Source of the DNA: Lachnospiraceae bacterium | GTDB lineage: Bacteria > Bacillota > Clostridia > Lachnospirales > Lachnospiraceae | Direction: 5' to 3' | NCBI GenBank assembly: GCA_910575445.1 | Contig: CAJTFW010000005.1 | Location: forward strand, 193,556-257,555 | DNA length: 64,000 nt | Shown: positions 51,980 through 60,893 of the stretch, piece after piece | Layout: each line of letters begins with the position of its first letter | Position numbering within the stretch: position 1 is the stretch's first letter | Made by a program: the position numbers and the translations under genes | The notes under the pieces: generated by a model | Database searches by the model: none | The model's input: the letters and a program-made list of their open reading frames with translations, nothing else | What the model was told of the DNA's origin: nothing

Positions 51980-53017
51980 GTGCAGACAGAGGTTGTCAGA
52001 GTTGACAGAACGAAGATAGATGCTTATGTAATGGAAAAGGCCGGGAAGATATTAAAGAGTGGAGGTCTTGTGGCTTTTCCAACAGAGACGGTCTATGGGC
52101 TTGGAGCAGATGCGCTAGACTGGGAGGCAGCGAAAAAGATTTATGCGGCAAAGGGGAGACCTTCAGATAATCCTCTGATTGTGCATATTGCGGATATAGA
52201 GGCGCTTTCTAAGATTGTAAAAGAGATTCCAGAGGCAGCAAGAAAGCTTTCCAAGGCATTTTGGCCAGGGCCCTTGACGATGATTTTTGAGAAGAAAGAG
52301 TGTGTGCCAGATGGAACAACCGGGGGGCTTTCTAGCGTAGCGGTTCGGATGCCTTCTGATGAGATTGCGCTTGCACTGATTCGACAAGGTGGCGGATATG
52401 TGGCGGCACCAAGTGCCAATCGTTCGGGGCGGCCTAGTCCTACGACTGCACAGCATGTCTATGAAGATATGGAAGGCGTGATTCCCTTGATTCTTGATGG
52501 AGGAGCAGTAGAGATTGGGCTTGAGTCTACGATTGTAGACCTGACAGGAAGTTGTCCGGTGGTGCTAAGACCGGGATTTATCTCACTAGAGATGTTAAGG
52601 GAAGTGGTTCAGGAAGTAGAGATGGACAAAGGACTGATAGCAGAGGACTCCTCTATTCCTCCAAAGGCACCTGGGATGAAATACCGCCATTACGCACCAA
52701 GAGCAGAGCTTAAGATTGTGGAAGGAGAGATGGAGCGGGTTGTTTCTTATATAAATAAGAAAGCAATGGAAGAACCCGGAGTTGGGATTATCTGTACAGA
52801 GGAGACTTCCAAACACTATCACGCCGGGCTGGTAAAATGTATTGGTTCAAGAAGAGAAGAACGCTCGATTGCCAATCATCTGTTTGCAATTCTTAGGGAG
52901 TTTGACAAGGAGCAGGTGACACGCATCTATTCAGAATCTTTTGAGAGTCCTGGACTTGGGCAGGCGATTATGAATCGTCTCTTAAAGGCAGCAGGGCATC
53001 AGAAGGTTCAGGTATAA
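51980..53017 (+). CDS. sua5: L-threonylcarbamoyladenylate synthase (Sua5 type)
   Basis: A 345-residue enzyme that makes threonylcarbamoyl-AMP for the t6A tRNA modification. It has the YrdC domain (GGLVAFPTETVYGLGADAL, KGRPSDNPLIVHI, APSANRSGRPSPTTA), then the C-terminal Sua5 domain after a linker (PKAPGMKYRHYAPRA). The two-domain layout and length are typical of Sua5 rather than TsaC. GTG start at 51980 with a modest AGAAAGAAG. Housekeeping gene next to upp. Confidence 0.95.
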   Translation: MQTEVVRVDRTKIDAYVMEKAGKILKSGGLVAFPTETVYGLGADALDWEAAKKIYAAKGRPSDNPLIVHIADIEALSKIVKEIPEAARKLSKAFWPGPLTMIFEKKECVPDGTTGGLSSVAVRMPSDEIALALIRQGGGYVAAPSANRSGRPSPTTAQHVYEDMEGVIPLILDGGAVEIGLESTIVDLTGSCPVVLRPGFISLEMLREVVQEVEMDKGLIAEDSSIPPKAPGMKYRHYAPRAELKIVEGEMERVVSYINKKAMEEPGVGIICTEETSKHYHAGLVKCIGSRREERSIANHLFAILREFDKEQVTRIYSESFESPGLGQAIMNRLLKAAGHQKVQV

Positions 53018-53046
53018 GAACATCAAATACATAGGAGGAATATAAG

Positions 53047-53676
53047 ATGGCAAAGACTGTGATTATGGAACATCCGTTAATTCGGCATAAGATTGGGATT
53101 ATCAGAAGAGAAGAGACGGGCTCTAGGGATTTTCGAAATTTGATTAGTGAGATTGCAATGCTGATGTGCTATGAGGCGACCAGAGATTTAAAGCTTACAG
53201 ATATAGAGATTACAACTCCTATCTGTAAAGCAGTTGTACAAGAGCTAGAAGGGAAGAAGCTGGCGATTGTACCTATCTTGCGTGCCGGACTTGGGATGGT
53301 TGATGGGATGCTGATGATGATACCAGCGGCAAAGGTCGGGCATATTGGCCTTTACCGCAACGAGGAGACGCTAGAGCCTGTGGAATACTACTGTAAGCTT
53401 CCTAAAGACTGCGCAGAGCGCGATATCTTTGTGGTGGACCCAATGTTGGCGACGGGTGGCTCTGCATCTGCGGCGATTACGATGCTAAAGGACAAAGGAG
53501 TGAAAAATATTCGTTTTATGTGTATAATTGCGGCTCCAGAGGGGCTTAAAAGGATGCAAAAGGACCATCCTGATGTGGATATCTATATTGGTGCAATGGA
53601 TGAGTGCCTTAATGAGCAAGGGTATATTGTACCAGGACTTGGCGATGCTGGTGACCGGATTTTTGGCACCAAATAA
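53047..53676 (+). CDS. upp: uracil phosphoribosyltransferase
   Basis: A 209-residue pyrimidine salvage enzyme that forms UMP from uracil and [50 protein letters not shown] (PRPP loop) and [16 protein letters not shown] are diagnostic. Full length. The start follows AGGAGGAATATAAG, 29 bp after the Sua5 gene, so the two probably share a transcript. Confidence 0.97.
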   Translation: MAKTVIMEHPLIRHKIGIIRREETGSRDFRNLISEIAMLMCYEATRDLKLTDIEITTPICKAVVQELEGKKLAIVPILRAGLGMVDGMLMMIPAAKVGHIGLYRNEETLEPVEYYCKLPKDCAERDIFVVDPMLATGGSASAAITMLKDKGVKNIRFMCIIAAPEGLKRMQKDHPDVDIYIGAMDECLNEQGYIVPGLGDAGDRIFGTK

Positions 53677-53681
53677 AGGTA

Positions 53682-54593
53682 TCAGGAGTCTCCTTTTTGC
53701 TGGCGCTTTTTTTGGATAGTTGCCTGCACATAGGAAATCATACTGTTGACCCCATTCGTCCGTTTTTTATTTCTCTTTAAGATAAACCCTTTGAGAAAAT
53801 AAATCGGTTCTTGGAAAGGTCTGACAGAGAAAGTGCTGGTGTCTTCTAAAAAGCTAAGTTCGTCTATCGTAACAAAGGAGATACCACGGCCTTGCTCCAC
53901 CAGGTTTTGTATAATGCGAATCTGGTGGAGCGTCTGAAATTTGGGTACAATTTTTAATTGCTGAAAGGCGCTCTCTAATCTGGAATAGATAAGAGAGCCC
54001 GGTGGAAAGGTTAAGAGACGCTCAGGCTTTAGCATACTTAGAGGAATCCGCGTGTAGTGCTCTAGCGGATGTCCTTTGGGAAGCAAGGCATAGAGCTCAC
54101 AGTTCTGTATCGGAATGGTCTCAAAAACTTCTAAGTCACAGTTGTCAGGAATCAAAGTGTAAGCTAAATCAATCTCCTCTGCTAACAGTTCTTCTAGCAT
54201 AATCTGGCTGGTATTTTCCATAATCAAAACTTCATATCCTGGATAGCGTTCCTGAAAATCAGAGAAAATCTGTGTTAAAATCCAATCGCCTAGGGTGCTG
54301 TGAATCGCCATCTTTAGTTGCTGGCGATTTAGAGAAGAGATTTCTCTCATATCCTTTTGGGCTTCTTCCACAGCATTTAAGATGGTATAGACATGTGACA
54401 TAAAGCGCACGCCCTCTGGAGTAAAGACAAGCGGTTTGGCGTTTCGGTCGATTAAGAGAACGCCTAATTCGGTCTCTAATTTCTGGATAGCATTAGAGAT
54501 AGAGGGCTGTGAGATAAAATGTGCCTCGGCCGCTTTGGAAAAACTTCGCAATCGGTATATAGTTTCTAGATATTCTAATTTCTTTAAATCCAC
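53682..54593 (-). CDS. LysR-family transcriptional regulator
   Basis: A 303-residue LysR regulator. The N-terminal winged helix (SFSKAAEAHFISQPSISNAI) is followed by an effector domain. It is transcribed divergently from the transketolase operon, the classic position of a LysR activator of the neighbouring genes. Its inducer is probably a substrate or intermediate of that pathway. It ends just after the upp stop, convergent with it. Confidence 0.9.
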   Translation of the reverse strand: MDLKKLEYLETIYRLRSFSKAAEAHFISQPSISNAIQKLETELGVLLIDRNAKPLVFTPEGVRFMSHVYTILNAVEEAQKDMREISSLNRQQLKMAIHSTLGDWILTQIFSDFQERYPGYEVLIMENTSQIMLEELLAEEIDLAYTLIPDNCDLEVFETIPIQNCELYALLPKGHPLEHYTRIPLSMLKPERLLTFPPGSLIYSRLESAFQQLKIVPKFQTLHQIRIIQNLVEQGRGISFVTIDELSFLEDTSTFSVRPFQEPIYFLKGFILKRNKKRTNGVNSMISYVQATIQKKRQQKGDS

Positions 54594-54705
54594 AAAAAAT
54601 TCCCCCTTTTTTTATGAAATGTATCAAAGATAATACGTATAGTTAATAAAAACATAGTACATTCTACTAAGGATTGTAGGATGTTGGGTGTAAAGGTGTC
54701 AAGAA

Positions 54706-54719
54706 CTATTTTTGAATAG
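54706..54719. promoter_or_regulatory. LysR-type operator candidate
   Basis: CTATT-TTTG-AATAG is a dyad with the general A/T-rich geometry of LysR sites, in the divergent gap between the LysR gene and the transketolase operon. The rest of the 54594-54890 gap shows no strong promoter match. Confidence 0.35.
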
Positions 54720-54890
54720 CTTAAGACTATACTACCATAAAAAATGGATATTTTACACTGTAGATTAGGTTATGCTATGATTTTTTTGTGCAAAAAATAC
54801 AACTTACAAAACAGGTTTTTACAATATGACGAAAACTGTTTTGCAAAACAAGCTATAAAAGATGGGAAAACCATGAAAGGAGCGAGTGAT

Positions 54891-55724
54891 ATGAACAAAG
54901 AGATCACCATTGCAGAGTTGAAAGAAAAGGCAAAACAACTCAGAAAAACGGCTGTGACCATGATTTATGAAGCACAGTCGGGACATCCGGGCGGAGCATT
55001 ATCAATTGCAGATATTGTATCCTGTCTGTACTTTAGAGAGATGAATGTGGACCCGAAGAACCCACGTTGGGAGGACCGCGACCGTTTTGTATTGTCCAAA
55101 GGACATGTTTGTCCGATTCAGTATTCCGCATTGGGACTTCTGGGATTTTTCCCGGAAGAGGATCTTCATACACTGCGTAAAGAGGGTTCTAAGCTTCAGG
55201 GACATCCATCCATGAACAAGTGCCCAGGTATTGATATCTCTACTGGTTCTCTTGGACAGGGCTTATCCTGTGCAGTTGGTATGGCACTTGCTGGCAAGCG
55301 CGATGGCAAAGATTATATGGTCTATGCAGTAGTAGGCGACGGTGAAGCAGATGAGGGACAGATTTGGGAAGCAGTGATGGCTGCATATCGTTACCACTTA
55401 GACAATCTGGTAGTGATTATTGATAACAACGGACTTCAGATTGACGGTACCACCGATGAGATTATGCCACAGCTTGATTTCACCAAGAAATTCGATGCTT
55501 TTGGATACGATACATATGAGATTGACGGACATAACATGGAGCAGATTGTCGAGACATTTGACAAGATTCATGCAGCAAAAGACGGCAGACCGAAATTTAT
55601 CAATGCACATACCGTAAAGGGCAAAGGCGTGTCCTATATGGAGAATCAGCTTGCATGGCATGGTATGGCACCAAACGATGAGCAGTACGCTCAGGCTATG
55701 AAAGAACTTGAGGAGGGAATCTAA
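54891..55724 (+). CDS. transketolase, N-terminal subunit
   Basis: A 277-residue half-transketolase with the thiamine diphosphate binding region: SGHPGGALSIADI, SKGHVCPIQYSAL, VVGDGEADEGQIWE (GDG-x-N type motif) and VIIDNNGLQIDG. The partner C-terminal subunit starts 1 bp after its stop. Such split transketolases are common in Firmicutes catabolic operons. ATG at 54891 follows AAAGGAGCGAGTGAT; the longer frame upstream was rejected. Confidence 0.92.
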   Translation: MNKEITIAELKEKAKQLRKTAVTMIYEAQSGHPGGALSIADIVSCLYFREMNVDPKNPRWEDRDRFVLSKGHVCPIQYSALGLLGFFPEEDLHTLRKEGSKLQGHPSMNKCPGIDISTGSLGQGLSCAVGMALAGKRDGKDYMVYAVVGDGEADEGQIWEAVMAAYRYHLDNLVVIIDNNGLQIDGTTDEIMPQLDFTKKFDAFGYDTYEIDGHNMEQIVETFDKIHAAKDGRPKFINAHTVKGKGVSYMENQLAWHGMAPNDEQYAQAMKELEEGI

Positions 55725-55725
55725 G

Positions 55726-56661
55726 ATGGATAAGAAAATGATTGCAACCCGCGACGGCCTCGGTGATGAGCTGGTAGAGCTTGGTAAGAAAAATAAAAGT
55801 ATCTATGTAGTAGACGCAGATATTGGAAAATCCTGCAAGACCACAACCTTTGCAAAGACTTTACCAGAGCAACATGTAAATGTAGGTATTGCAGAGCAGA
55901 ACGCAGCAGGTGTGGCAGCTGGTCTTGCTACCTGTGGTAAGGTTCCATTTGTTGTTACTTATGCAGTATTTGGTTCTCTGCGTATGTGTGAGCAGATTCG
56001 TCAGGAAATCTGCTATCCAAACTTAAATGTAAAGATTGCATGCTCCCACGGTGGCGTAACTCCGGCAAACGATGGTGCATCTCATCAGTGTATCGAGGAT
56101 ATGGGCGTACTTCGTACCCTTCCAAATATGACCGTGATTATGCCAGCAGACTACTGGGCAGCCCGCAGACTTGTAGAAGCAGCAGCTAAGATGGATGGTC
56201 CTTGCTATCTTCGCTTCACCCGCGACGCAATCCCGGTTATCTACGATGAGAACGCCATCTTTGAGATTGGTAAAGCCAACCAGTTAAAAGAAGGAAAAGA
56301 CGTAGCAATTATCGCCAACGGAGATACCGTTCGCCTGGCTCTTGAAGCCGCTGAGGTACTGGAAAAAGATGGTATCACTGCACGCGTATTAGATATGCAC
56401 ACCATCAAGCCATTAGATGTTGATGCAGTAAAAGCATGTGTCAACGACATCGGCAAGATTATTACCGTAGAAGACCACAATATCATCAACGGTCTTGGCG
56501 GAGCTGTATGCGAGGTTGTCGCTGAGATGGGCAAAGGTATCGTAAAGAGAATCGGTATCCAAGACCAGTTCGGGCAGTCGGCTCCATACGAGAGACTTCT
56601 GGCAATTAATGGTATTACCACTGAGGATATTGCAGCAGCTGCCAAAACTCTGTTAAAATAA
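55726..56661 (+). CDS. transketolase, C-terminal subunit
   Basis: A 311-residue partner with the pyrimidine-binding domain (VVDADIGKSCKTTTFAKTLP, VGIAEQNAAGVAAGLATCGK) and the C-terminal domain (DHNIINGLGGAVCEVVAEMG). The glutamate of GIAEQN activates the cofactor. Together with the N-terminal subunit it transfers two-carbon ketol units between sugar phosphates. Housed with a TRAP transporter and a dehydrogenase, it probably serves one specific carbon source rather than the general pentose pathway. Confidence 0.92.
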   Translation: MDKKMIATRDGLGDELVELGKKNKSIYVVDADIGKSCKTTTFAKTLPEQHVNVGIAEQNAAGVAAGLATCGKVPFVVTYAVFGSLRMCEQIRQEICYPNLNVKIACSHGGVTPANDGASHQCIEDMGVLRTLPNMTVIMPADYWAARRLVEAAAKMDGPCYLRFTRDAIPVIYDENAIFEIGKANQLKEGKDVAIIANGDTVRLALEAAEVLEKDGITARVLDMHTIKPLDVDAVKACVNDIGKIITVEDHNIINGLGGAVCEVVAEMGKGIVKRIGIQDQFGQSAPYERLLAINGITTEDIAAAAKTLLK

Positions 56662-56692
56662 TAACAAAAAACAACTGTAGCTTCTAAACACT

Positions 56693-56920
56693 GAAGAAGC
56701 GGAAGCGGAACTCAAAAACAGCGGAAGCTTCTGATGCGCCCAGAAGGATTTCTGGATGCCACGCAGCCAGAAATTCTTCTCCTACAAGGCGCAGAAGAAG
56801 CGGAAGCGGAACTCAAAAACAGCGGAAGCTTCTGATGCGCCCAGAAGGATTTCTGGATGCCACGCAGCCAGAAATTCTTCTCCTACAAGGCGCAGAAGAA
56901 GCGGAAGCGGAACTCAAATA
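56693..56920. repeat. 101-bp tandem repeat, 2.3 copies
   Basis: The unit beginning GAAGAAGCGGAAGCGGAACT starts at 56693, 56794 and 56895, so the period is exactly 101 bp: two full copies and a short third. Each unit holds inverted segments (GCTTCT..AGAAGC, GGATTTCTGG with CCAGAAATTC) able to form a long hairpin. It fills the gap between transketolase and the dehydrogenase. Apparent open frames across it are by-products of the repetition. Confidence 0.9.
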
Positions 56921-56931
56921 GGAGATATATT

Positions 56932-57699
56932 ATGGATTTTAAGGGAAGAGTTGCCATTGTCACAGGTTCTGGTTCACCAAGAGGAATCGGTCGTGAGATT
57001 ACCCGTGCATTGGCAGAAAAGGGATGTAGTGTAGTAGTAGCGGATATGAATCTTGAAGGCGCACAGAAGAATGCAGAAGACTTAAAGAATGAGTTTGGCT
57101 GTGATTCGATGGCAGTGAGTGCAAATGTCACAGACGAAGCATCCGTAAAAGCAATGTTTGACGCTGTCTTTGCAAAATATGGTCGTATTGATATTCTTTG
57201 CAACAATGCAGGCATTACACAGCCAGTGACAATTGCAGATATGACCAAAGATGATTTTATGAAGATTATGAATGTCAATCTCGTAGGAACCTTTGTGTGT
57301 TCGAAATTAGTAGTACCTTATATGGTAAAGGGAAGCTATGGAAGAATTGTCAATACTTCTTCTGTCTCTGCAAAATGTGGTGGCGGTGTATACGGCGGCG
57401 CACACTACTGTGCAGCAAAAGCAGGCATTATTGCATTTGCACGTGCGCAGGCAATGGAGCTTTGCAAAGAGTATAAAGATATGATTACTGTCAACTGTGT
57501 ATGCCCAGGACTGATTGCTACGGATATTCGTGCAGAGCTTTCCGATGAGAAAGAGAAAGAGTCCCGTGCAAAACAGGCAATGGGTCGCGCTGGTACTGCA
57601 CGCGAGGTTGCCAACACGATTGTATGGCTTGCTTCTGACGAGGCTTCTTATGTATCTGGTGAAGATGTCAACATCAATGGCGCATCTTATTTCGGATAA
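56932..57699 (+). CDS. short-chain dehydrogenase/reductase
   Basis: A 255-residue SDR: VAIVTGSGSPRGIGREITRA binds NAD(P), NNAGITQPVTIADMT is the conserved structural motif, and S-Y-K catalysis is seen in NTSSVSAKCG and YGGAHYCAAKAG. It oxidises or reduces a sugar, sugar acid or polyol. ATG at 56932 follows GGAGATATATT; a longer frame through the upstream repeat was rejected. It is part of the transketolase-TRAP operon. Confidence 0.9.
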   Translation: MDFKGRVAIVTGSGSPRGIGREITRALAEKGCSVVVADMNLEGAQKNAEDLKNEFGCDSMAVSANVTDEASVKAMFDAVFAKYGRIDILCNNAGITQPVTIADMTKDDFMKIMNVNLVGTFVCSKLVVPYMVKGSYGRIVNTSSVSAKCGGGVYGGAHYCAAKAGIIAFARAQAMELCKEYKDMITVNCVCPGLIATDIRAELSDEKEKESRAKQAMGRAGTAREVANTIVWLASDEASYVSGEDVNINGASYFG

Positions 57700-57729
57700 A
57701 AACACATAATATTAAGGAGGGTTTATAAA

Positions 57730-58830
57730 ATGAAAAAGAGAAAAGTGACCGCATTGCTTCTTGCATTTGCTATGGTATTGACCGCAGTAGGCTGTGGTGG
57801 AGGAAGTGGAAGTGGAGACCAGGCAGCATCTTCAGATGGAGCAGCAAGCTCTGACGGTGCAGCAGCAGAAGGAGATGGGGCAGCTTCTGATGCTACCTAT
57901 GATAAGCCAGAGTTTACACTAAAGCTTGGCCACAGTGATACTACAAGCAACCTGCTTCATGTATCCTTAGAGCATTTTGCAGATGACGTTTTTGAGAAAT
58001 CCAACGGTCGTGTAAAGATTGACCTTTATGCAGCAGAGCAGTTGGGCTCTAACGCAGAGATGGCAGAGATGCTTGAGATGGGTTCTCTGGATGCGATGAT
58101 GATGCCACAGGGACAGGAAGCTACCTATGCACCAAAACTGAATGCACTTGGTCTTCCGTTCTTATTCCCGAGCTATGATGCAGTCTATGCAGTATTAGAC
58201 GGCGAAATCGGTGATGAGCTGGTTGCAGACTTGGCAAACCGTAATATGGTTCAGATTGCTTACTGGGAGAATGGTCTTCGCCAGGTGACAAACAGCAAGA
58301 CTCCTATCAATGCACCAGAAGATTTAAAGGGTCTAAAGATTCGTACTCCTGAGGATGCAATGACACTTGCAATCTTCAATGCACTTGGAGCATCTCCATC
58401 CCCGCTTGCGTTCTCTGAGCTATATCTTGCGCTTCAGCAGGGAACCTTTGATGGACAAGAGAACCCAGTATCCAATATCCATGCAAACAACTTCCAGGAT
58501 GTACAGAAATATATTGCAATCACCAATCACAAATATGAGTGCAAAAATATGATCTTCTCCATGACCACATGGAACAAGCTTCCAGAGGAAGTACAGACAC
58601 TTTTGACCGAGTCTGCAAAAACCTTTGGCGATGAGCACAGAAAAGCAATCGTGGACAGCAGTGATACAATGCTTGCAGAGCTTGAAGAAGCTGGCATGGA
58701 AGTAACCCATCCAGATGCAGCAGCATTCCAGGCTGCTACCGCTTCTGTATACGATGATTTCTACGCAGAGAATGACTGGGCAGAAGATTTAGTCAACAGA
58801 ATGAAAGCGGTAATTGATGGTGCACAGTAA
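57730..58830 (+). CDS. TRAP transporter solute-binding lipoprotein (DctP family)
   Basis: A 366-residue binding protein. The signal peptide has a lipobox, VLTAVGCGGG, so the mature protein is anchored in the membrane by its cysteine. A low-complexity Ala/Ser/Gly/Asp linker follows to about 55. The DctP fold shows EQLGSNAEMAEMLEMGSLDA, GLKIRTPEDAMTLAIFNALG and FSELYLALQQGTFDGQENPV. It captures a carboxylate or sugar acid outside and delivers it to the permease encoded next. Start follows AAGGAGGGTTTATAAA. Confidence 0.93.
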   Translation: MKKRKVTALLLAFAMVLTAVGCGGGSGSGDQAASSDGAASSDGAAAEGDGAASDATYDKPEFTLKLGHSDTTSNLLHVSLEHFADDVFEKSNGRVKIDLYAAEQLGSNAEMAEMLEMGSLDAMMMPQGQEATYAPKLNALGLPFLFPSYDAVYAVLDGEIGDELVADLANRNMVQIAYWENGLRQVTNSKTPINAPEDLKGLKIRTPEDAMTLAIFNALGASPSPLAFSELYLALQQGTFDGQENPVSNIHANNFQDVQKYIAITNHKYECKNMIFSMTTWNKLPEEVQTLLTESAKTFGDEHRKAIVDSSDTMLAELEEAGMEVTHPDAAAFQAATASVYDDFYAENDWAEDLVNRMKAVIDGAQ

Positions 58831-58868
58831 TCTGTGAAAGGTTTCACAATTTAATGTAAGATGGATGT

Positions 58869-58892
58869 CCAGGACATGCTGGCATGTCCTGG
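58869..58892 (+). promoter_or_regulatory. hairpin between TRAP binding protein and permease genes
   Basis: CCAGGACATGC-TG-GCATGTCCTGG is a perfect 11-bp stem. It lacks a strong T-tract. Such hairpins protect the upstream message or partly stop transcription, giving more binding protein than permease. Confidence 0.7.
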
Positions 58893-58917
58893 CATCTTCT
58901 ATATTCGAGGAAGAGAG

Positions 58918-59424
58918 GTGGATGCTTTGAAAGCTTTAGACAAACTATGCGGTATTTTAGATATGATAGCGACTTTTGTTACTTCAGTACTGATGGTCTT
59001 TCTTACCATACTGATAGGAGTCAACGTCATCAGCCGTTTTATCCTGAACTCACCGATTGCCTGGCAGTACGAAGTTACACTTGTCTGCCTGTCGTGGGTG
59101 GTATTTATTGGTATGTCAATTACCTTTAGAAATGATGAACATATGCGCCTTACGTTTGTATCCAATGCAATGCCGGAGAAATTCAGAGATATCTGGATGG
59201 TAATTATGGATGCACTGGTTCTTTTGTTCCTGGTTTATGGTGGCTATTGCAGTATCTCGGTGGTACAGAATGCAGTGCCTACGCTGTATCAGACCATTCC
59301 AGTCAGCAGAGCATTTTTCTATATGCCTTTCCCGATTGGTTGTCTGTTCAGTGTTATTCATATTATTAATAATAGCTACAAGAGGCTAAACGGCATCCCG
59401 CTGACAGCTTCGACAGGCGAGTAA
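58918..59424 (+). CDS. TRAP transporter small permease (DctQ family)
   Basis: About 168 residues with four hydrophobic helices (FVTSVLMVFLTILIGVNVIS, TLVCLSWVVFIGMSITF with its conserved tryptophan, LVLLFLVYGGYCSI, FPIGCLFSVIHIINN). It is the small subunit that partners DctM. I place the start at GTG 58918 after GAGG. TTG at 58927 is equally possible. A longer frame from 58861 would run through the hairpin and was rejected. Confidence 0.85.
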   Translation: MDALKALDKLCGILDMIATFVTSVLMVFLTILIGVNVISRFILNSPIAWQYEVTLVCLSWVVFIGMSITFRNDEHMRLTFVSNAMPEKFRDIWMVIMDALVLLFLVYGGYCSISVVQNAVPTLYQTIPVSRAFFYMPFPIGCLFSVIHIINNSYKRLNGIPLTASTGE

Positions 59425-59436
59425 GGAGGAAAGTTC

Positions 59437-60717
59437 ATGGTACAGAATGTAATATTGTTAATGGGAGTGTTCCTGATTCTGATGATTTTGGGCGTACCGA
59501 TTGCCTTTTCTCTGTCGATTTCAGCGATTGTAACAGCACTTGCGACAGGAGAATTTGCAGCTACGGCAATTATACATCGTATGATTGGTAACTCCAGTTC
59601 TTATACACTGCTTGCAATTCCGTTCTTTATCTTAGCGGCAAAGCTGATGAATACAGGCGGTGTCACTAAAAAGATATTCAGATGTTGTTCGGCATGGGTA
59701 GGCTGGATTCCAGGTGGACTTGGTCATGCAAATGTATTAGCTTCGATTGTATTCTCGGGTATGAGCGGTTCTGCAGTGGCAGATGCCGGCGGACTTGGAC
59801 AGATTGAAGTGGATGCAATGATTGATGAGGGATTTGACCCTGACTTTTCCGCAGCAGTTACTTGTGCTTCGGCAACGATTGGACCAATTATTCCACCTTC
59901 GATTCCGATGGTAGTCTATGGTATGATGACGGAGGTACCAGTAGGTACACTCTTTATCGGTGGCGTGGTTCCTGGACTTCTCCTGGCAGTGGCGACAAGT
60001 GCACTGGTATTTGGTGTAGCAAAGAAGAAAAACTATCCGGTACATAAATTCAGTGCCAGAGAAGCTTTATCTTCCACGAAAGAAGCTTTCCTTTCCCTGC
60101 TGACGCCAGTTCTGATTATCGGTGGTATCTGGACGGGTATCTTCAGCCCGACAGAGGCTGCCTGTGTGGCAACTTTGTATGCGTTCTTCCTGTCTGTAAT
60201 TCTCTACCGTGAAATGAGAATGAAGGAAGTCTTGGTGGCAATTCGTCAGACGGTTGCAGACAGTGCTGGTATCCTTGTAATTATCTGCGGAGCAGCTGCA
60301 TTCTCCTGGCTGGTAACGATGATGGGTATGACAAGTGCACTCTCAGAGATGCTGACCAGCCTGACAAGCAATAAATTTATCATGCTTCTAATTCTGAATA
60401 TTGCGTTCTTAATTATTGGTATGTTTATGGAAGCTCTAGCAGTTATGACAATTACCGTTCCATTCTTGATTCCTCTGATGGCATCTTTTGGAATTGACCC
60501 AGTACACTTAGGCGTGGTATTGGTGCTGAACCTGATGATTGGTCTTTGTACTCCTCCCGTTGGAACGTCTCTGTTTATCTGTGCAAAGACAGCAAAGATT
60601 TCGATTGAGCAGATGTATAAGGCAGTGCTTCCATTCCTGGTTCCACTTCTTTTGGTATTGTTTGTTATTACCTATGTTCCTGGATTTGTAACTTGGCTTC
60701 CAGGACTGGCAGGATAG
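59437..60717 (+). CDS. TRAP transporter large permease (DctM family)
   Basis: A 426-residue polytopic membrane protein: ILGVPIAFSLSISAIVTALA, AIPFFILAAKLMNTGGVTK, SGMSGSAVADAGGLGQIEVD, IGPIIPPSIPMVVYG and LNLMIGLCTPPVGTSLFICA are DctM signatures. With DctQ it imports the ligand using a sodium or proton gradient. Start follows AAGGAGGAAAGTTC. A terminator follows, closing the operon that began with the transketolase genes. Confidence 0.95.
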   Translation: MVQNVILLMGVFLILMILGVPIAFSLSISAIVTALATGEFAATAIIHRMIGNSSSYTLLAIPFFILAAKLMNTGGVTKKIFRCCSAWVGWIPGGLGHANVLASIVFSGMSGSAVADAGGLGQIEVDAMIDEGFDPDFSAAVTCASATIGPIIPPSIPMVVYGMMTEVPVGTLFIGGVVPGLLLAVATSALVFGVAKKKNYPVHKFSAREALSSTKEAFLSLLTPVLIIGGIWTGIFSPTEAACVATLYAFFLSVILYREMRMKEVLVAIRQTVADSAGILVIICGAAAFSWLVTMMGMTSALSEMLTSLTSNKFIMLLILNIAFLIIGMFMEALAVMTITVPFLIPLMASFGIDPVHLGVVLVLNLMIGLCTPPVGTSLFICAKTAKISIEQMYKAVLPFLVPLLLVLFVITYVPGFVTWLPGLAG

Positions 60718-60750
60718 TGATACCCTTCTATAAAATTTATATATGTGCTT

Positions 60751-60795
60751 CCAAAAAGCTGCCGGGGAGATACCCTGGTGGCTTTTTGGTTTTAT
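60751..60795 (+). terminator. terminator of the transketolase-TRAP operon
   Basis: CCAAAAAGCTGCC and GGTGGCTTTTTGG form a stem with one mismatch, followed by TTTTA. Confidence 0.8.
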
Positions 60796-60893
60796 ATGGA
60801 TGTTAAATAATTGACAAAGTGAAGATGGTGTTATAAAGTAATAGGTAGGACAAAGGACGAATGACGCAGTGATAGGTGAAGGAGGAAATGGGG

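Noticed and set aside
54744-54890. Extended N-terminus of the transketolase subunit
   Set aside because: It would cover the divergent promoter region; AAAGGAG lies directly ahead of 54891.
56756-56931. Basic, repetitive open frame ahead of the dehydrogenase
   Set aside because: It arises from the 101-bp tandem repeat; the dehydrogenase family start is at 56932 with its own ribosome site.
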